Of a stretch of 64,000 nt of DNA, positions 26,288 to 38,360 are shown in pieces. Source of the stretch: Candidatus Aquiluna sp. UB-MaderosW2red (GTDB taxonomy: Bacteria; Actinomycetota; Actinomycetes; Actinomycetales; Microbacteriaceae). Location: contig NZ_LT627734.1 of the NCBI RefSeq assembly GCF_900100865.1, forward strand, positions 496,001 through 560,000, read 5' to 3'. The position numbers and the translations under genes were made by a program. Position 1 is the first letter of the stretch. Each line of letters opens with the position of its first letter. The notes beneath the pieces are model-generated. The model was not told where the DNA came from. It made no database searches and saw only the letters and a list, made by a program, of their open reading frames with translations.

Positions 26288-28390
26288 GTGGCACAAGAAG
26301 TGCTCACCGACCTGAACAAGGTTCGTAACATCGGCATCATGGCTCACATCGATGCTGGTAAGACAACTACCACTGAGAGAATCTTGTTTTACACCGGTAT
26401 CACCCACAAGATCGGTGAGGTGCACGACGGTGCTGCGACCATGGACTGGATGGAGCAGGAGCAAGAGCGCGGTATCACCATTACCTCGGCAGCTACCACC
26501 TGTTTCTGGGACACAAACCAGATCAACATTATTGACACCCCGGGCCACGTGGACTTCACCGTTGAGGTAGAGCGTTCATTGCGTGTGCTTGATGGTGCAG
26601 TTGCGGTTTTCGACGCTAAAGAGGGTGTTGAGCCACAGTCTGAGACCGTTTGGCGTCAGGCCGATAAGTACGACGTACCAAGGATTTGCTTTGTCAACAA
26701 GATGGACAAGATGGGTGCAGATTTCTACTTCACCGTCAAGACCATTGTTGACCGCCTAGGCGCTAAGCCGCTAGTTATTCAGCTACCGATTGGTGCCGAG
26801 AGCGCCTTTGAAGGCATGGTTGACCTAGTTCAGATGCGCGCGATTACCTATCGCGGAGATGTCGAAATGGGTGCCAAGTATGAAATCGAAGAGATTCCTG
26901 CAAGCATGCTGGAAATGGCGAAGGAATACCACGCCAAGATTCTTGAGGCGGTAGCCGACACCTCTGAAGCTCTCATGGAGAAATTCTTCAACGGTGAGGA
27001 AATGACCGTTGCCGAGATCAAGGCCGGCATTCGCCACTTGACCGTTAGTTCTTTGATGTACCCAATTCTTTGTGGTTCGGCTTTTAAGAACAAGGGCGTC
27101 CAGCCGATGCTGGACGCGGTTGTTGACTACTTGCCATCACCGCTTGATGTGGATTCGGTTGAGGGAGGCGATCCTCGCGACGAGGAGAAGCGTCTGCACC
27201 GCAAGCCAGATGTCAACGAGCCTTTTGCGGCGCTAGCCTTCAAGGTAATGACACACCCATTCTTTGGCCGGCTTACTTACATCCGGGTTTACTCTGGGCA
27301 CGCCTCTTCTGGAGCTCAGGTCATTAACTCGACTAAGGGTCGCAAGGAGCGTATTGGAAAGCTTTTCCAGATGCACGCCAATAAAGAGAATCCAGTTGAT
27401 TCGGTAACCACCGGTCACATCTACGCTGCCATCGGGCTGAAGGACACCACAACCGGTGACACCCTTTGTGATCCAGACCACCAAATTGTTCTGGAGAACA
27501 TGACGTTCCCCGAGCCAGTTATTTCGGTTGCTATTGAGCCAAAGACCAAGGCCGACCAGGAGAAGCTGGGGCTAGCGATTCAGAAGCTAGCCGAAGAGGA
27601 CCCAACCTTCCGCGTTGAGCACAACCACGAGACCGGTCAGACCGTTATCTCGGGCATGGGTGAGCTCCACTTGGACATCCTGGTAGACCGGATGCGTCGC
27701 GAGTTCAAGGTTGAGGCGAACGTTGGTAAGCCACAGGTTGCGTACCGTGAGACGATTCGCCGCACGGTGGAAAAGCACGACTACACTCACAAGAAGCAGA
27801 CCGGTGGTTCAGGTCAGTTCGCGAAGGTGCAGATCAAGCTTGAGCCAATCCCGGTTGAAGGCGACAAGATTTATGAGTTTGTTGACGGAGTATCTGGTGG
27901 CCGTATTCCTCGTGAGTACATCCCTTCGGTAGATGCGGGTATGAGGGACGCAATGCTGTCCGGCGTGCTAGCTGGTTACCCGGTAGTTGGCGTCAAGGCA
28001 ACTTTGCTGGATGGCGCTTACCACGATGTTGACTCATCTGAAATGGCCTTCAAGCTTGCAGGATCGATGGTATTCAAAGAAGCCGCCCGTCTTGCCAACC
28101 CAGTTCTGCTCGAGCCGATTATGGCCGTCGAGGTTCGCACCCCTGAGGAATACATGGGTGATGTAATCGGTGACCTGAACTCGCGTCGTGGGCAGATTCA
28201 ATCGATGGAGGATGCTTCAGGCGTGAAGGTAGTTCGCGCCCAGGTCCCGCTGTCGGAAATGTTCGGTTACGTCGGTGACCTACGTTCCAAGACCTCCGGT
28301 CGTGCTGTCTACTCAATGACATTCAGCACTTACGCAGAGGTTCCGAAGAACGTTGCCGAAGAGATCGTTCAGAAGGCCAAAGGCGAGTAA
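26288..28390 (+). CDS. fusA: Elongation factor G
   Basis: EF-G is the GTPase that drives translocation after peptide bond formation. The 700-residue protein has the P-loop [15 protein letters not shown], the switch [11 protein letters not shown], and the NKMD guanine-specificity motif. Domain IV contains the GGSGQFAKV segment. The start is GTG at 26288 behind GGAGG. It lies third in the str operon, and about 100 bases separate it from tuf. Confidence 0.97.
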   Translation: MAQEVLTDLNKVRNIGIMAHIDAGKTTTTERILFYTGITHKIGEVHDGAATMDWMEQEQERGITITSAATTCFWDTNQINIIDTPGHVDFTVEVERSLRVLDGAVAVFDAKEGVEPQSETVWRQADKYDVPRICFVNKMDKMGADFYFTVKTIVDRLGAKPLVIQLPIGAESAFEGMVDLVQMRAITYRGDVEMGAKYEIEEIPASMLEMAKEYHAKILEAVADTSEALMEKFFNGEEMTVAEIKAGIRHLTVSSLMYPILCGSAFKNKGVQPMLDAVVDYLPSPLDVDSVEGGDPRDEEKRLHRKPDVNEPFAALAFKVMTHPFFGRLTYIRVYSGHASSGAQVINSTKGRKERIGKLFQMHANKENPVDSVTTGHIYAAIGLKDTTTGDTLCDPDHQIVLENMTFPEPVISVAIEPKTKADQEKLGLAIQKLAEEDPTFRVEHNHETGQTVISGMGELHLDILVDRMRREFKVEANVGKPQVAYRETIRRTVEKHDYTHKKQTGGSGQFAKVQIKLEPIPVEGDKIYEFVDGVSGGRIPREYIPSVDAGMRDAMLSGVLAGYPVVGVKATLLDGAYHDVDSSEMAFKLAGSMVFKEAARLANPVLLEPIMAVEVRTPEEYMGDVIGDLNSRRGQIQSMEDASGVKVVRAQVPLSEMFGYVGDLRSKTSGRAVYSMTFSTYAEVPKNVAEEIVQKAKGE

Positions 28391-28412
28391 GGCGTAGCCC
28401 CTCAAATTTGAC

Positions 28413-28418
28413 TACAAT
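28413..28418 (+). promoter_or_regulatory. Possible internal -10 before tuf
   Basis: TACAAT closely matches the -10 consensus and lies about 77 bases before the tuf ATG. A TTGAC immediately upstream overlaps it and cannot be its -35. Extra promoters before tuf are common, but this one is weakly supported. Confidence 0.25.
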
Positions 28419-28494
28419 AGTAAGTCTGTAAAAAACCAAATCAGAGTCGGCCACCTGGTCGATGATTTACAAAGGATCCATCAGGAGGACCCAA

Positions 28495-29685
<1,191 letters not shown>

Positions 29686-29701
29686 TCTTTTAGATCACTT
29701 C

Positions 29702-29741
29702 AAATAAACCCCGCAGAGCGATCTGTGGGGTTTATTTGTTT
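29702..29741 (+). terminator. Intrinsic terminator of the str operon
   Basis: A 16-base stem is formed by AAATAAACCCCGCAGA (29702-29717) and its complementary arm (29722-29737, one G-T pair) around loop GCGA, followed by a T-rich tail. The A/T-rich base makes it potentially bidirectional. Confidence 0.92.
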
Positions 29742-29939
29742 AAGAGAGAATCACGCCCCGCTTGGCTGCGGTGAGTTTTTCGAGTCGCTGTGCGCCCAGC
29801 TTCCCGGCCAACGGGTGGGGACCAAACCTCGCGGTTGCGGAAGGCGCCTTCAAAAAAGTGGAGTCCAATTTGATGGAAGCTCATCCGTCATAGTGGACAT
29901 CGCAATTTTCTGCTAGACACTCTGAGATATGAACCGACT

Positions 29940-29945
29940 TAGGCT
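29940..29945 (+). promoter_or_regulatory. Candidate -10 of leaderless pirin promoter
   Basis: TAGGCT is followed by six bases and then ATG 29952, with no Shine-Dalgarno. The arrangement equals that of galU and glmM. The preceding 200 bases after the tuf terminator hold no supported gene. Confidence 0.5.
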
Positions 29946-29951
29946 TTACGG

Positions 29952-30827
29952 ATGCTAATTAACTCAAGGCCAGTGAAATTGAGCACCCGAACTGGTATTA
30001 CGGTGAGTCGAACAATCCCACATCGAAACCTAAAGACCATCTCAGCTTGGTGTTTTGTCGATCACTTCGGCCCCACAGAGCAAACTGAAGCCATGGTCGT
30101 AGCGGCGCATCCGCACACTGGTCTTCAGACAGTTACCTGGCTTTTCGAAGGTGAAATTGAGCACCGAGACAGCATCGGTAGCAATCAAGCAATTCGGCCG
30201 GGTCAACTTAATTTAATGACCGCCGGTTTTGGCATTTCCCACAGTGAGCTCTCTTTAGCTACAACTGATTCTTTGCATGCGGTGCAGCTCTGGATAGCAC
30301 TCCCAGAGGAGTCATTGAACATTGCTCCAAGTTTCGAGCATCACGTGGAGCTGCCAGTAGTTACTGCAGCAGGGTTTCGAGCTACGGTCTTGATTGGCGA
30401 GTTGCTGGGCATAAAGAGTCCTGCCACCAGCTTCACAGACCTGGTTGGCGCGGAGCTGATTATTGAACCTGGTACGCACCGGATCGAGCTGCGGACTGAT
30501 TATGAATATGGGTTTGTTTTGATAGCTGGAACTGCCAAGGCTCAGGGTGAGGATTTAGCTGTGTCAGACCTGCTTTATGTGGCGCGAGGGGAGAGCACAA
30601 TTGAAATTTCGAGCAGTTCGGGCGCAACCTTGATGCTTCTGGGAGGTGTTCCACTGAAGGAGAAGATAATAATGTGGTGGAACTTCATTGGCCGAAGTCA
30701 TCAAGATGTTGTTGATGCTCGCGAGGCTTGGAACACTCGGTCATATCGTTTCGGAGAATTCGAAGATCAAATTGGCGGCTGGATCCCAGCACCCGAGCTT
30801 CCCGGAGTAAGGCTTCAGGCTAGATAG
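29952..30827 (+). CDS. Pirin family protein
   Basis: A 291-residue bicupin of the pirin family. The N-terminal cupin carries the metal-site pattern: H53 and H55 in AAHPHTGLQTVTWLFEG, with further ligands in EIEHRDS and a FGISHSE segment. Pirins bind iron; some have quercetinase activity and others are reported to act as regulators, so the role here cannot be assigned. The C-terminal pirin domain ends with REAWNTRSYRFGEF. It stands alone between the str and S10 operons with its own probable leaderless promoter. Confidence 0.88.
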   Translation: MLINSRPVKLSTRTGITVSRTIPHRNLKTISAWCFVDHFGPTEQTEAMVVAAHPHTGLQTVTWLFEGEIEHRDSIGSNQAIRPGQLNLMTAGFGISHSELSLATTDSLHAVQLWIALPEESLNIAPSFEHHVELPVVTAAGFRATVLIGELLGIKSPATSFTDLVGAELIIEPGTHRIELRTDYEYGFVLIAGTAKAQGEDLAVSDLLYVARGESTIEISSSSGATLMLLGGVPLKEKIIMWWNFIGRSHQDVVDAREAWNTRSYRFGEFEDQIGGWIPAPELPGVRLQAR

Positions 30828-31107
30828 CCTCAAGTTTGAGCTCGAGGACGCCTCGCATGAAAATTACCCAAAAAACAAGCCGCCTTTAACTTGCACTGTC
30901 ACCTTGGACTATGGCAGTATTGAAGAGTTCGTGAGTATTCACATCGTTTGGTGTGGACCACTGATGGTCCTTGCACAGGAAACTGGGCCGGCTATCAGCT
31001 AAGAACCAAAAAATTTATCTGAGATTAAATTCCTGGGTGATTTGCGAGTTGTGAAATTCGTTTGCCATTCAGAGTGCGAGCTCGGATCGTGCCCTAGAAA
31101 TAGGGCG
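30828..31107. other. Intergenic region between pirin and the S10 promoter
   Basis: I see no convincing coding frame here. It holds two small perfect hairpins: GGACCA/TGGTCC (30955-30960 and 30965-30970) and GCCCTA/TAGGGC with a GAAA tetraloop (31091-31106). Neither is followed by a T-run. The second immediately precedes the -35 of the S10 promoter. Confidence 0.4.
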
Positions 31108-31136
31108 TTGACATAAAAACAGTGCATCAGCATTAC
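31108..31136 (+). promoter_or_regulatory. Candidate promoter of the S10 operon
   Basis: TTGACA (31108-31113) is followed after 17 bases by CATTAC (31131-31136), a moderate -10 match. Transcription would then start near 31143, leaving a leader of about 90 bases before rpsJ. Confidence 0.45.
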
Positions 31137-31149
31137 GGCGGTCAAGGGT

Positions 31150-31167
31150 ATTTGCGTTCTCGCAAAT
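31150..31167 (+). other. Hairpin in the rpsJ leader
   Basis: ATTTGCG (31150-31156) and CGCAAAT (31161-31167) form a perfect seven-base stem with a TTCT loop, at the predicted 5' end of the S10 operon mRNA. It may be a ribosomal-protein leader element or a 5' stabiliser. Confidence 0.45.
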
Positions 31168-31231
31168 CGAATTGGCTCCAAAACCTGTGTGGCGTAAAAG
31201 ACCACCTAGATAGATACGGAAGCGAGTCACT

Positions 31232-31540
31232 ATGGCGGCTAACAAAATCCGCATTCGACTGAAGTCGTATGATCACGAGATCATCGACGCCTCGGCGAGC
31301 AAAATCGTCGACACGGTCACCCGCGCCGGTGCAAAGGTAGTAGGCCCAGTGCCACTGCCCACCGACAAGAACATCATTACGGTGATTCGTTCACCGCATA
31401 AGTACAAGGACAGCCGTGAGCACTTTGAGATGCGTACCCACAAGCGCCTCATTGACATTATCGACCCAACGCCTAAGGCAGTCGATTCGCTGATGCGCTT
31501 GGACCTCCCAGCCGATGTCAACATCGAGATCAAACTCTAA
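31232..31540 (+). CDS. rpsJ: 30S ribosomal protein S10
   Basis: S10 is a 30S head protein and also a transcription antitermination factor with NusB. The 102-residue protein has normal length, with [18 protein letters not shown] at the N-terminus and the conserved [20 protein letters not shown] loop region. It is the first gene of the S10 operon. Confidence 0.97.
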   Translation: MAANKIRIRLKSYDHEIIDASASKIVDTVTRAGAKVVGPVPLPTDKNIITVIRSPHKYKDSREHFEMRTHKRLIDIIDPTPKAVDSLMRLDLPADVNIEIKL

Positions 31541-31550
31541 GGATTCGAAA

Positions 31551-32207
31551 ATGAGCATAGGGATTAGAAACGTGAAGGGTCTGCTGGGCAAAAAGCTAGG
31601 CATGACTCAGGCTTGGGACGAAAACAACAAGATTGTTCCAATCACAGTCGTTGAGGCTGGCGAAAACGTCATCACTCAAATAAAGAATTCAGAAAAAGAC
31701 GGCTACCTAGCGATTCAGATTGCTTATGGAGCTATCGACCCACGCAAGGTTGATAAGCCAACTTCTGGCCACTTTGCCAAAGCGGGCTCAACACCTCGTC
31801 GCTTTCTGGCCGAGATTCGCACCTCAGACGCAGACAGCTACACCGTGGGCCAGACCCTCGGTGTGAATATCTTCGAGGTCGGCATGAAGCTAGACGTAGT
31901 TGGAACTTCAAAGGGTAAGGGTTTTGCCGGTGTTATGAAACGCCACGGCTTCTCCGGTATCCACGCTAGCCATGGTGCGCACAAGAACCACCGTAAGCCC
32001 GGCTCCATCGGTGCCGGTACCACACCATCCAAGGTCATCAAGGGCAAGAAGATGCCTGGCCGGATGGGTGGGGACCAAGTCACCACAATGAATCTAACCC
32101 TGCACGGTGTTGACCTTGAAAGAGGCCTACTGCTAATCAAGGGTGCCGTCCCAGGTCCTAAGGGCCAGTTGGTGTTTGTTCGCAACGCCGTTAAGGAGAG
32201 CAACTAA
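31551..32207 (+). CDS. rplC: 50S ribosomal protein L3
   Basis: L3 reaches from the 50S surface to near the peptidyl-transferase centre. The protein is 218 residues from ATG 31551, which has AAGGA upstream and gives the usual [13 protein letters not shown] opening. The in-frame ATG at 31515 would overlap rpsJ. The central loop contains [14 protein letters not shown] and [17 protein letters not shown]. Its stop overlaps the rplD start by one base. Confidence 0.96.
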   Translation: MSIGIRNVKGLLGKKLGMTQAWDENNKIVPITVVEAGENVITQIKNSEKDGYLAIQIAYGAIDPRKVDKPTSGHFAKAGSTPRRFLAEIRTSDADSYTVGQTLGVNIFEVGMKLDVVGTSKGKGFAGVMKRHGFSGIHASHGAHKNHRKPGSIGAGTTPSKVIKGKKMPGRMGGDQVTTMNLTLHGVDLERGLLLIKGAVPGPKGQLVFVRNAVKESN

Positions 32208-32854
32208 TGGCTACCGTTGACCTAATCGACGTAAAGGGTAAAAAGTCAGGCACCGTTGAGCTCCCAGAGGTGCTTTTCGATGTTCAGACCAACGTCCCAC
32301 TAATTCACCAGGTGGTTGTTGCGCAGCTTGCAGCAGCTCGTCAGGGAACCCAGTCCACGCTTCGTCGTGGAGAGGTTTCCGGTAGCGGTAAGAAGCCTTT
32401 TAAGCAAAAGGGAACCGGTCGCGCTCGTCAGGGTTCGATCCGGATGCCACAGCACCGCGGTGGTGGAGTTATCCACGGTCCAAAGCCTCGTGACTACTCA
32501 CAGCGCACCCCCAAGAAGATGATTGTTGCAGCGCTTCGCGGTGCACTCAGTGACCGTGCTCGTAATGGCCGCATCTCGGTAATTGACCAGTTCGCAATTG
32601 GAACTGCTCCTTCAACCAAGGCCGCGCAGAGCTTCTTGGCCCAGATCGCCACCTCGAAGAACATTCTTGTGGTGCTGGATCGTCAGGATGAGGTTTCTTA
32701 TCTGAGCCTGCGCAACCTTCCAATGGTGCACGTTTTGCCAGTTGACCAGCTCAACGCGTATGACGTACTGCACTCGGATGACATCGTGTTCACCGCAGCG
32801 GCGCTTAGCTCCTTTGTCGAGGCAAACACCAGAAATGAGGAGGTCAGCGCATGA
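32207..32854 (+). CDS. rplD: 50S ribosomal protein L4
   Basis: L4 lines the exit tunnel with its extended loop (about residues 40-95, including [20 protein letters not shown]). The 215-residue length is normal. In E. coli, L4 represses its own operon through the S10 leader; a leader hairpin is present here but the mechanism is untested. It overlaps rplC by one base and rplW by four. Confidence 0.96.
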   Translation: MATVDLIDVKGKKSGTVELPEVLFDVQTNVPLIHQVVVAQLAAARQGTQSTLRRGEVSGSGKKPFKQKGTGRARQGSIRMPQHRGGGVIHGPKPRDYSQRTPKKMIVAALRGALSDRARNGRISVIDQFAIGTAPSTKAAQSFLAQIATSKNILVVLDRQDEVSYLSLRNLPMVHVLPVDQLNAYDVLHSDDIVFTAAALSSFVEANTRNEEVSA

Positions 32855-33150
32855 GTTCAATTCAAAAAGACCCACGCGACGTAATCATCAAGCCAATCAT
32901 CTCGGAGAAGAGTTACTCCTTGATCGATCAGGGTAAGTACACCTTCGAGGTGGACCCACGATCGAACAAAACCGAGATCAAGCAGGCTATTGAGCAGATT
33001 TTCACCGTGAAGGTGGACACCATCAACACGCTGAACCGTCAGGGCAAGACCCGCAAGACCAAGTTCGGCATGGGAAAGCGCAAGGACACCAAGCGTGCGA
33101 TTGTGTCACTCAAGTCCGGCTCCATCGACATCTTTACCTACATCGGCTAA
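32851..33150 (+). CDS. rplW: 50S ribosomal protein L23
   Basis: L23 lies at the tunnel exit, where trigger factor and SRP dock. The 99-residue protein shows [13 protein letters not shown] at the start and the [20 protein letters not shown] loop. Its ATG overlaps the rplD stop (ATGA). Confidence 0.96.
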   Translation: MSSIQKDPRDVIIKPIISEKSYSLIDQGKYTFEVDPRSNKTEIKQAIEQIFTVKVDTINTLNRQGKTRKTKFGMGKRKDTKRAIVSLKSGSIDIFTYIG

Positions 33151-33165
33151 GGGGATAACTAACTA

Positions 33166-33999
33166 ATGGGTATTCGTAAGTACAAGCCAACCACGCCAGG
33201 GCGTCGTGGGTCATCTGTTGCAGACTTTGCAGAGATCACTCGCTCCACTCCCGAGAAGTCACTTTTGAGGCCGCTGCCAAAAACTGGTGGTCGCAACTCA
33301 ACTGGCCGCATCACCACTCGCCACATCGGTGGAGGCCACAAGCGCCAGTACCGCGTGATTGACTTCCGTCGTCACGATAAAGATGGCATCCCGGCCAAGG
33401 TCGCTCACATTGAGTACGACCCGAACCGCACCGCAAGAATTGCACTGATCCACTACATCGATGGCGCCAAGCGCTACATCATTGCCCCAAATAAGCTAAA
33501 ACAGGGCGATGTTATCGAGCAGGGACCACAGGCAGACATCAAGCCGGGTAACAACTTGCCACTGAAGAACATCCCAGTCGGTACCGTTATCCACGCTATC
33601 GAACTAAAGCCAGGCGGCGGTGCCAAGATGGCCCGCTCAGCTGGAGCTTCGGTTCGTCTAGTCGCCAAGGATGGCCCTAACGCCCAGCTGCGTTTGCCAT
33701 CCGGTGAGATCCGCAACGTTGATGCCAACTGCCGAGCAACCATAGGTGAGGTCGGCAACGCCGAGCAGTCCAACATCAACTGGGGTAAGGCTGGCCGCAT
33801 GCGCTGGAAGGGCGTTCGCCCAACCGTTCGTGGTGTAGCCATGAACCCGGTAGACCACCCACACGGTGGTGGTGAGGGTAAGACCTCCGGTGGTCGTCAC
33901 CCGGTAACCCCTTGGGGTCAGAAAGAAGGACGCACGCGTAAGCCGAACCTTCCATCTGATAAGCAAATCGTTCGTCGTCGCTACGCCGGCAAGAAGTAG
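33166..33999 (+). CDS. rplB: 50S ribosomal protein L2
   Basis: L2 is needed for subunit joining and peptidyl-transferase activity. The 277-residue protein has the RNA-binding domains and the C-terminal [17 protein letters not shown] signature containing the essential histidine. Length is standard. Confidence 0.97.
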   Translation: MGIRKYKPTTPGRRGSSVADFAEITRSTPEKSLLRPLPKTGGRNSTGRITTRHIGGGHKRQYRVIDFRRHDKDGIPAKVAHIEYDPNRTARIALIHYIDGAKRYIIAPNKLKQGDVIEQGPQADIKPGNNLPLKNIPVGTVIHAIELKPGGGAKMARSAGASVRLVAKDGPNAQLRLPSGEIRNVDANCRATIGEVGNAEQSNINWGKAGRMRWKGVRPTVRGVAMNPVDHPHGGGEGKTSGGRHPVTPWGQKEGRTRKPNLPSDKQIVRRRYAGKK

Positions 34000-34010
34000 G
34001 AGATCCGTAG

Positions 34011-34292
34011 ATGCCAAGAAGTTTGAAGAAGGGTCCTTTCGTAGACGAGCACCTAATGAAAAAGGTGCGAGTTCAGAACGAAGTGAACACCAAGAACGTG
34101 ATCAAGACCTGGTCACGCCGCTCGATGATTGTTCCAGCCATGCTGGGCCACACCATTGCAGTTCACGATGGACGCAAGCACATCCCAGTTTTCGTAACCG
34201 AAAACATGGTTGGTCACAAGCTTGGAGAATTCGCACCAACCAGAACCTTCCGTGGTCACGTGAAGGACGACAAGAAGGGTCGCCGCGGCTAA
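34011..34292 (+). CDS. rpsS: 30S ribosomal protein S19
   Basis: S19 binds the 16S head with S13. The 93-residue protein has [30 protein letters not shown] and [16 protein letters not shown], all hallmarks of the family. Confidence 0.97.
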   Translation: MPRSLKKGPFVDEHLMKKVRVQNEVNTKNVIKTWSRRSMIVPAMLGHTIAVHDGRKHIPVFVTENMVGHKLGEFAPTRTFRGHVKDDKKGRRG

Positions 34293-34324
34293 GCCGGGGC
34301 GTCTAGAGAGTAAAGGAAAGATCG

Positions 34325-34699
34325 ATGGAAGCTACCGCCAAAGTGCGTAACATCCGCGTGACCCCAATGAAGGCTCGCCGCGTCGTCAACTTGATTCGCG
34401 GAAAGCAGGCCACTGAGGCCCTAGGGATTTTGAAGTTCGCCCCCCAAGCAGCATCTGAGCCAATTTATAAGCTCGTTGCCGCTGCGGTTGCAAACGCCAA
34501 GGTCAAGGGCGAAAAAGTCGGTGCCATTGTGGACCAGGACGACCTAATTATTTCGCAGGCTTTTGTGGATGATGGTGTGACGCTCAAGCGTTTCCGCCCG
34601 CGTGCTCAGGGTCGTGCATTTCGAATCAATAAGCGCACCAGCCACATCACCGTGGTTGTTTCTACCCCGGACGAGTTGAACAAAAAGGCAGGTAAGTAA
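34325..34699 (+). CDS. rplV: 50S ribosomal protein L22
   Basis: L22 forms part of the exit-tunnel constriction. The 124-residue protein contains [17 protein letters not shown] and the hairpin region [19 protein letters not shown], with wild-type residues at macrolide-relevant positions as far as I can judge. The start is ATG 34325, behind AAAGGAAAG. It overlaps rpsC by one base. Confidence 0.97.
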   Translation: MEATAKVRNIRVTPMKARRVVNLIRGKQATEALGILKFAPQAASEPIYKLVAAAVANAKVKGEKVGAIVDQDDLIISQAFVDDGVTLKRFRPRAQGRAFRINKRTSHITVVVSTPDELNKKAGK

Positions 34700-35454
34700 T
34701 GGGCCAGAAAGTAAATCCCTACGGCTTCCGCCTAGGCATCACCACTGAGCACCGCTCACGCTGGTTCGCCGACTCAACCAAAAAGGGTCAGCGCTATTCA
34801 GATTACGTAATCGAGGATGTCAACATCCGCGCTTACTTGCAGGAGAAGCTAGATCGTGCGGGAATCTCTCGTATCGAGCTAGAAAGAACCCGCGACCGAG
34901 TTCGGGTTGATATCTTCGCCGCTCGTCCAGGACTGGTCATTGGCCGTCGTGGCGCAGAGGCTGAGGGTCTTCGTACCGACTTGGAGAAGCTAACCGGCAA
35001 GCAGGTCTTGCTGAACATTCTTGAGGTCAAGAACCCAGAGCAGGATGCTCAGCTAGTCGCCCAGGGCGTTGCAGAACAGCTTGCTGCTCGTGTGGCTTTC
35101 CGCCGCGCAATGCGTAAGGGAATTCAAGGGGCACTTCGTTCCGGTGCAAAGGGTATTCGTATCCAGTGCTCGGGTCGGCTAGGTGGCGCTGAAATGTCGC
35201 GCAGCGAGTTCTACCGTGAGGGCCGCGTGCCACTTCACACTCTTCGCTCCAACATTGACTACGGCTTCTACGAGGCCAAGACGACCTTTGGTCGCATCGG
35301 TGTCAAGGTTTGGATCTATAAGGGTGACATGACCCAGAAGGAGCTTGCGATTTTGCAGGCCAACCAACGCGGTCCTCGCCCAGCTGCTGCCGGAGGCCGT
35401 CGTGGCCCACGCAACGAGGCTGCCCCCGCTGCAGCAGGAAGTGAAGCCAAATAA
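34699..35454 (+). CDS. rpsC: 30S ribosomal protein S3
   Basis: S3 helps form the mRNA entry channel. The 251-residue protein has the [13 protein letters not shown] start, a KH domain with [14 protein letters not shown], and the C-terminal [10 protein letters not shown] block. A Pro/Ala/Gly/Arg-rich tail of about 30 residues follows, a common actinobacterial feature. It overlaps rplV and rplP by one base each. Confidence 0.97.
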   Translation: MGQKVNPYGFRLGITTEHRSRWFADSTKKGQRYSDYVIEDVNIRAYLQEKLDRAGISRIELERTRDRVRVDIFAARPGLVIGRRGAEAEGLRTDLEKLTGKQVLLNILEVKNPEQDAQLVAQGVAEQLAARVAFRRAMRKGIQGALRSGAKGIRIQCSGRLGGAEMSRSEFYREGRVPLHTLRSNIDYGFYEAKTTFGRIGVKVWIYKGDMTQKELAILQANQRGPRPAAAGGRRGPRNEAAPAAAGSEAK

Positions 35455-35873
35455 TGTTGATTCCTAGAAAAGTTAGGCACCGCAAGCAGCACAGCCCGAA
35501 GCGTTCGGGCCACGCTACTGGTGGCACCGTAGTGTCATTTGGCGAGTGGGGTATTCAGGCTTTGACTCCTGCGTATCTAACCAACCGTCAGATTGAGTCT
35601 GCACGTATTGCAATGACTCGCCACATCAAGCGTGGCGGCAAGGTCTGGATCAACGTGTTTCCTGACCGCCCACTAACCAAGAAGCCAGCCGAAACCCGCA
35701 TGGGTTCCGGTAAGGGTTCTCCTGAGTGGTGGGTAGTAAACGTGAAGCCTGGCCGCGTGCTCTTTGAGCTTGCCGGGGTTTCTGACATTGTTGCCAAAGA
35801 GGCACTGACTCGTGCGATCCACAAGCTTCCGCTAAAGGCTCGCATCATCAAGCGTGAAGAAGGTGACGCATAA
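35454..35873 (+). CDS. rplP: 50S ribosomal protein L16
   Basis: L16 binds near the A-site tRNA on the 50S subunit. The 139-residue protein has [13 protein letters not shown] at the start and the conserved [20 protein letters not shown] block. It overlaps its neighbours by one base on each side. Confidence 0.97.
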   Translation: MLIPRKVRHRKQHSPKRSGHATGGTVVSFGEWGIQALTPAYLTNRQIESARIAMTRHIKRGGKVWINVFPDRPLTKKPAETRMGSGKGSPEWWVVNVKPGRVLFELAGVSDIVAKEALTRAIHKLPLKARIIKREEGDA

Positions 35874-36160
35874 TGATTGGTTCCAAAAACCTGACTCCGC
35901 AGGACCTCGACAAGATCGAAGACTCCCTGCTGATTGAAGAGTTGCGCAAGGCAAAGGAAGAGCTATTTAACCTGCGCTTTCAGTCCGCAACTGGACAGCT
36001 TGACAACCACGGCCGAGTAAGGGCAGTGAAGCGTGACATCTCTCGCATCCACACCGTTATTCGCGAGCGCGAGCTTGGCATTCGTGCCGTGCCTGTGCCG
36101 GTTGTCGCAGCACCGAAGACCACTAAAAAGGCAGCTGCTAAGCCAGCTGAGGAGGCATAA
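35873..36160 (+). CDS. rpmC: 50S ribosomal protein L29 with a basic C-terminal extension
   Basis: L29 sits beside L23 at the tunnel exit. The core (about 1-72) is normal: [25 protein letters not shown] tail of about 20 residues, rich in Pro, Lys and Ala ([15 protein letters not shown]), brings the protein to 95 residues; typical bacterial L29 is 60-75. The tail resembles those on S17 and L15 in this operon. Confidence 0.95.
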   Translation: MIGSKNLTPQDLDKIEDSLLIEELRKAKEELFNLRFQSATGQLDNHGRVRAVKRDISRIHTVIRERELGIRAVPVPVVAAPKTTKKAAAKPAEEA

Positions 36161-36162
36161 AA

Positions 36163-36510
36163 ATGGCCGAAGAGACTAAGAAGCCAGCAGCCAAGGCTGC
36201 GGCACCCAAGGTTGCAAAGCCAAAGGTCGCAAAAGTAGCTAAAGAAGTTGTCGCATTAGATCGCGGTGACCGCAAGACCCGTCGTGGTTATGTGGTTAGC
36301 GACAAGATGGACAAGACGATTGTTGTGTTGGTTGAGGACCGCAAGAAGCACCCGCTTTACGGCAAGGTGCTTCGAGTTTCCAAAAAGGTCAAGGCTCACG
36401 ATGAGAACAACACTGCAGGTATTGGAGATCTAGTCGTAATCGACGAGACCCGTCCACTATCCGCCACCAAGAACTGGCGCCTGGTCGAGATCCTCGAGCG
36501 AGCTAAGTAA
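36163..36510 (+). CDS. rpsQ: 30S ribosomal protein S17 with a Lys/Ala-rich N-terminal extension
   Basis: S17 is a primary 16S-binding protein with an OB fold. The core starts near residue 33 ([20 protein letters not shown]). The first 30 or so residues are a low-complexity Lys/Ala/Pro/Val tail, giving 115 residues against the usual 80-90. It begins two bases after rpmC. Confidence 0.95.
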   Translation: MAEETKKPAAKAAAPKVAKPKVAKVAKEVVALDRGDRKTRRGYVVSDKMDKTIVVLVEDRKKHPLYGKVLRVSKKVKAHDENNTAGIGDLVVIDETRPLSATKNWRLVEILERAK

Positions 36511-36575
36511 TAAAACCCAAGTAACAAACCTAGGAATAGCGGTCGGTAATCGTTATTCAATAACAAGGAGATAAA

Positions 36576-36944
36576 GTGCTACAACAAGAATCCAGGATGA
36601 AGGTTGCCGACAACACCGGCGCCAAGGAGCTATTGACCATTCGTGTATTGGGCGGTTCAATGCGCCGCTACGCGGGTCTAGGCGACACCATCGTTGCTAC
36701 CGTGAAAGATGCGATCCCGGGCGGTAACGTCAAAAAGGGTGAGGTCGTCAAGGCAGTAATCGTTCGCACCAAAAAAGAGACCCGTCGTCCAGATGGCTCA
36801 TACATCAAATTCGATGAGAACGCAGCCGTCATCATCAAAAACGATGGCGAACCACGCGGAACCCGCATCTTTGGCCCAATCGGCCGCGAGCTTCGCGATA
36901 AGAAGTTCATGAAGATCATTTCACTTGCCCCGGAGGTGCTATAA
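36576..36944 (+). CDS. rplN: 50S ribosomal protein L14
   Basis: L14 forms intersubunit bridges with 16S rRNA. The 122-residue protein has [19 protein letters not shown] at the start and a highly conserved core. The start is GTG at 36576 behind AAGGAG. It begins the spc gene group after a 65-base gap. Confidence 0.97.
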   Translation: MLQQESRMKVADNTGAKELLTIRVLGGSMRRYAGLGDTIVATVKDAIPGGNVKKGEVVKAVIVRTKKETRRPDGSYIKFDENAAVIIKNDGEPRGTRIFGPIGRELRDKKFMKIISLAPEVL

Positions 36945-36947
36945 ATT

Positions 36948-37301
36948 ATGGCGAACATTAAAAAGGGCGATCTAGTTCAGATCATGACCGGTGCCACGAC
37001 AGCACGAGGTGGCTATCGCGGCAAGCAGGGCACAGTTTTAGCCGTTATCAAAGAGACCGATAAGGTCATCGTTGAAGGCGTAAACCTAGTCAAGAAGCAC
37101 CAGAAGATTGGGCAGACCGATCGTGGTTCGAAGACTGGCGGCATCATCACCATTGAGGCGCCAATCCACATTTCCAACGTGGCATTGATCGATCCATCGA
37201 CCAAGAAGCCAACCAAGGTTGGTTACTTGCTGGAAAAAGACGCCACCACTGGCAAAATCAAAAAGACCCGAGTCGCACGCAAGACTGGGAAGGCAATCTA
37301 A
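36948..37301 (+). CDS. rplX: 50S ribosomal protein L24
   Basis: L24 starts 50S assembly. The 117-residue protein has the KOW motif ([21 protein letters not shown] region) and the [10 protein letters not shown] segment. It overlaps rplE by one base. Confidence 0.96.
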   Translation: MANIKKGDLVQIMTGATTARGGYRGKQGTVLAVIKETDKVIVEGVNLVKKHQKIGQTDRGSKTGGIITIEAPIHISNVALIDPSTKKPTKVGYLLEKDATTGKIKKTRVARKTGKAI

Positions 37302-37882
37302 TGGCTACAGCAACCAAGAAGGCTGCAGAGTCAGCGAAAATTGCACCAAGGCTAAAGACTCGCTACCGCAGCGAAATCGTGGCTCACCTAACCGAAGAAT
37401 TCAAGTTCAACAACCCGATGCAGGTCCCTGGTTTGACCAAGATCGTTGTGAACATGGGTGTTGGACAGGCTGCCAAAGAGGGCAAGCTGATCGAGGGAGC
37501 AATCCGCGATCTAATTGCCATCACCGGCCAGAAGCCTCAGGTTAACTTGGCTCGTAAGTCAATTGCCCAGTTCAAGCTTCGCGAGGGGCAGCCAATTGGT
37601 GCACACGTAACCCTTCGTGGTGACCGGATGTGGGAATTTTTGGATCGCTTGCTTTCGCTATCCCTACCTCGTATTCGCGACTTCCGCGGGCTTTCAGCTA
37701 CTCAGTTTGATGGCCACGGTAACTACACCTTCGGTTTGTCGGAGCAGTCAATGTTCCACGAGATCGACATCGACAAGATTGACCACGTTCGCGGAATGGA
37801 CATCACCGTGGTGACCACCGCGGCCAACGACGATGAAGGTAGAGCGCTTCTAAAAGCTCTCGGCTTCCCGTTCAAGGCCTAA
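37301..37882 (+). CDS. rplE: 50S ribosomal protein L5
   Basis: L5 binds 5S rRNA. The 193-residue protein has the central [18 protein letters not shown] and [26 protein letters not shown] blocks (given in part). The next gene is rpsH; the rpsN (S14) gene found here in many bacteria is absent, so S14 must be encoded elsewhere. Confidence 0.97.
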   Translation: MATATKKAAESAKIAPRLKTRYRSEIVAHLTEEFKFNNPMQVPGLTKIVVNMGVGQAAKEGKLIEGAIRDLIAITGQKPQVNLARKSIAQFKLREGQPIGAHVTLRGDRMWEFLDRLLSLSLPRIRDFRGLSATQFDGHGNYTFGLSEQSMFHEIDIDKIDHVRGMDITVVTTAANDDEGRALLKALGFPFKA

Positions 37883-37955
37883 AACCCCCGATTGAGAAAG
37901 GTCCAGGAGCTTGTAAAGCGCCTTTGGAAACCACCTCGAGAAAGAAGATGCATAA

Positions 37956-38354
37956 ATGACAATGACAGATCCGGTAGCAGATTTTCTGACCCGGGTACGC
38001 AATGCGAATAGTGCCTCGCACGATTCGCTGAGCCTCCCATATTCCAAACTCAAGGGTGCAATCTCGGAGATTCTGAAGTCAGAGGGTTACATCGCTGATT
38101 TCAAGGTTGAAGACGCCAAGGTTGGTAAGACACTGACCATCCACCTAAAGTTCGGTGCGAAGCGCGAATCCAGCATCACTGGTATCAAGCGCGTCTCCAA
38201 GCCAGGTCTTCGCGTCTACGCGAAGTCAACTGAAATGCCACGCGTTCTCGGTGGTCTTGGAGTTGCAATTTTGTCCACCTCTAGCGGTCTTCTAACCGAT
38301 CGCCAGGCTTCTAAGAAGGGAGTAGGTGGGGAAGTCCTCGCCTACATCTGGTAA
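37956..38354 (+). CDS. rpsH: 30S ribosomal protein S8
   Basis: S8 organises the 16S central domain, and in E. coli it represses the spc operon. The 132-residue protein has [16 protein letters not shown] at the start and the C-terminal [22 protein letters not shown] motif (in part). It follows rplE after 73 bases without an intervening rpsN. Confidence 0.97.
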   Translation: MTMTDPVADFLTRVRNANSASHDSLSLPYSKLKGAISEILKSEGYIADFKVEDAKVGKTLTIHLKFGAKRESSITGIKRVSKPGLRVYAKSTEMPRVLGGLGVAILSTSSGLLTDRQASKKGVGGEVLAYIW

Positions 38355-38360
38355 GTAGAT

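Noticed and set aside
29725-29916. Small plus-strand ORF after tuf (63 codons)
   Set aside because: Its start lies inside the terminator stem, and it has no Shine-Dalgarno, leaderless motif or recognisable domain.
37219-37545. ORF across the rplX-rplE junction
   Set aside because: It overlaps two certain ribosomal genes in another frame.
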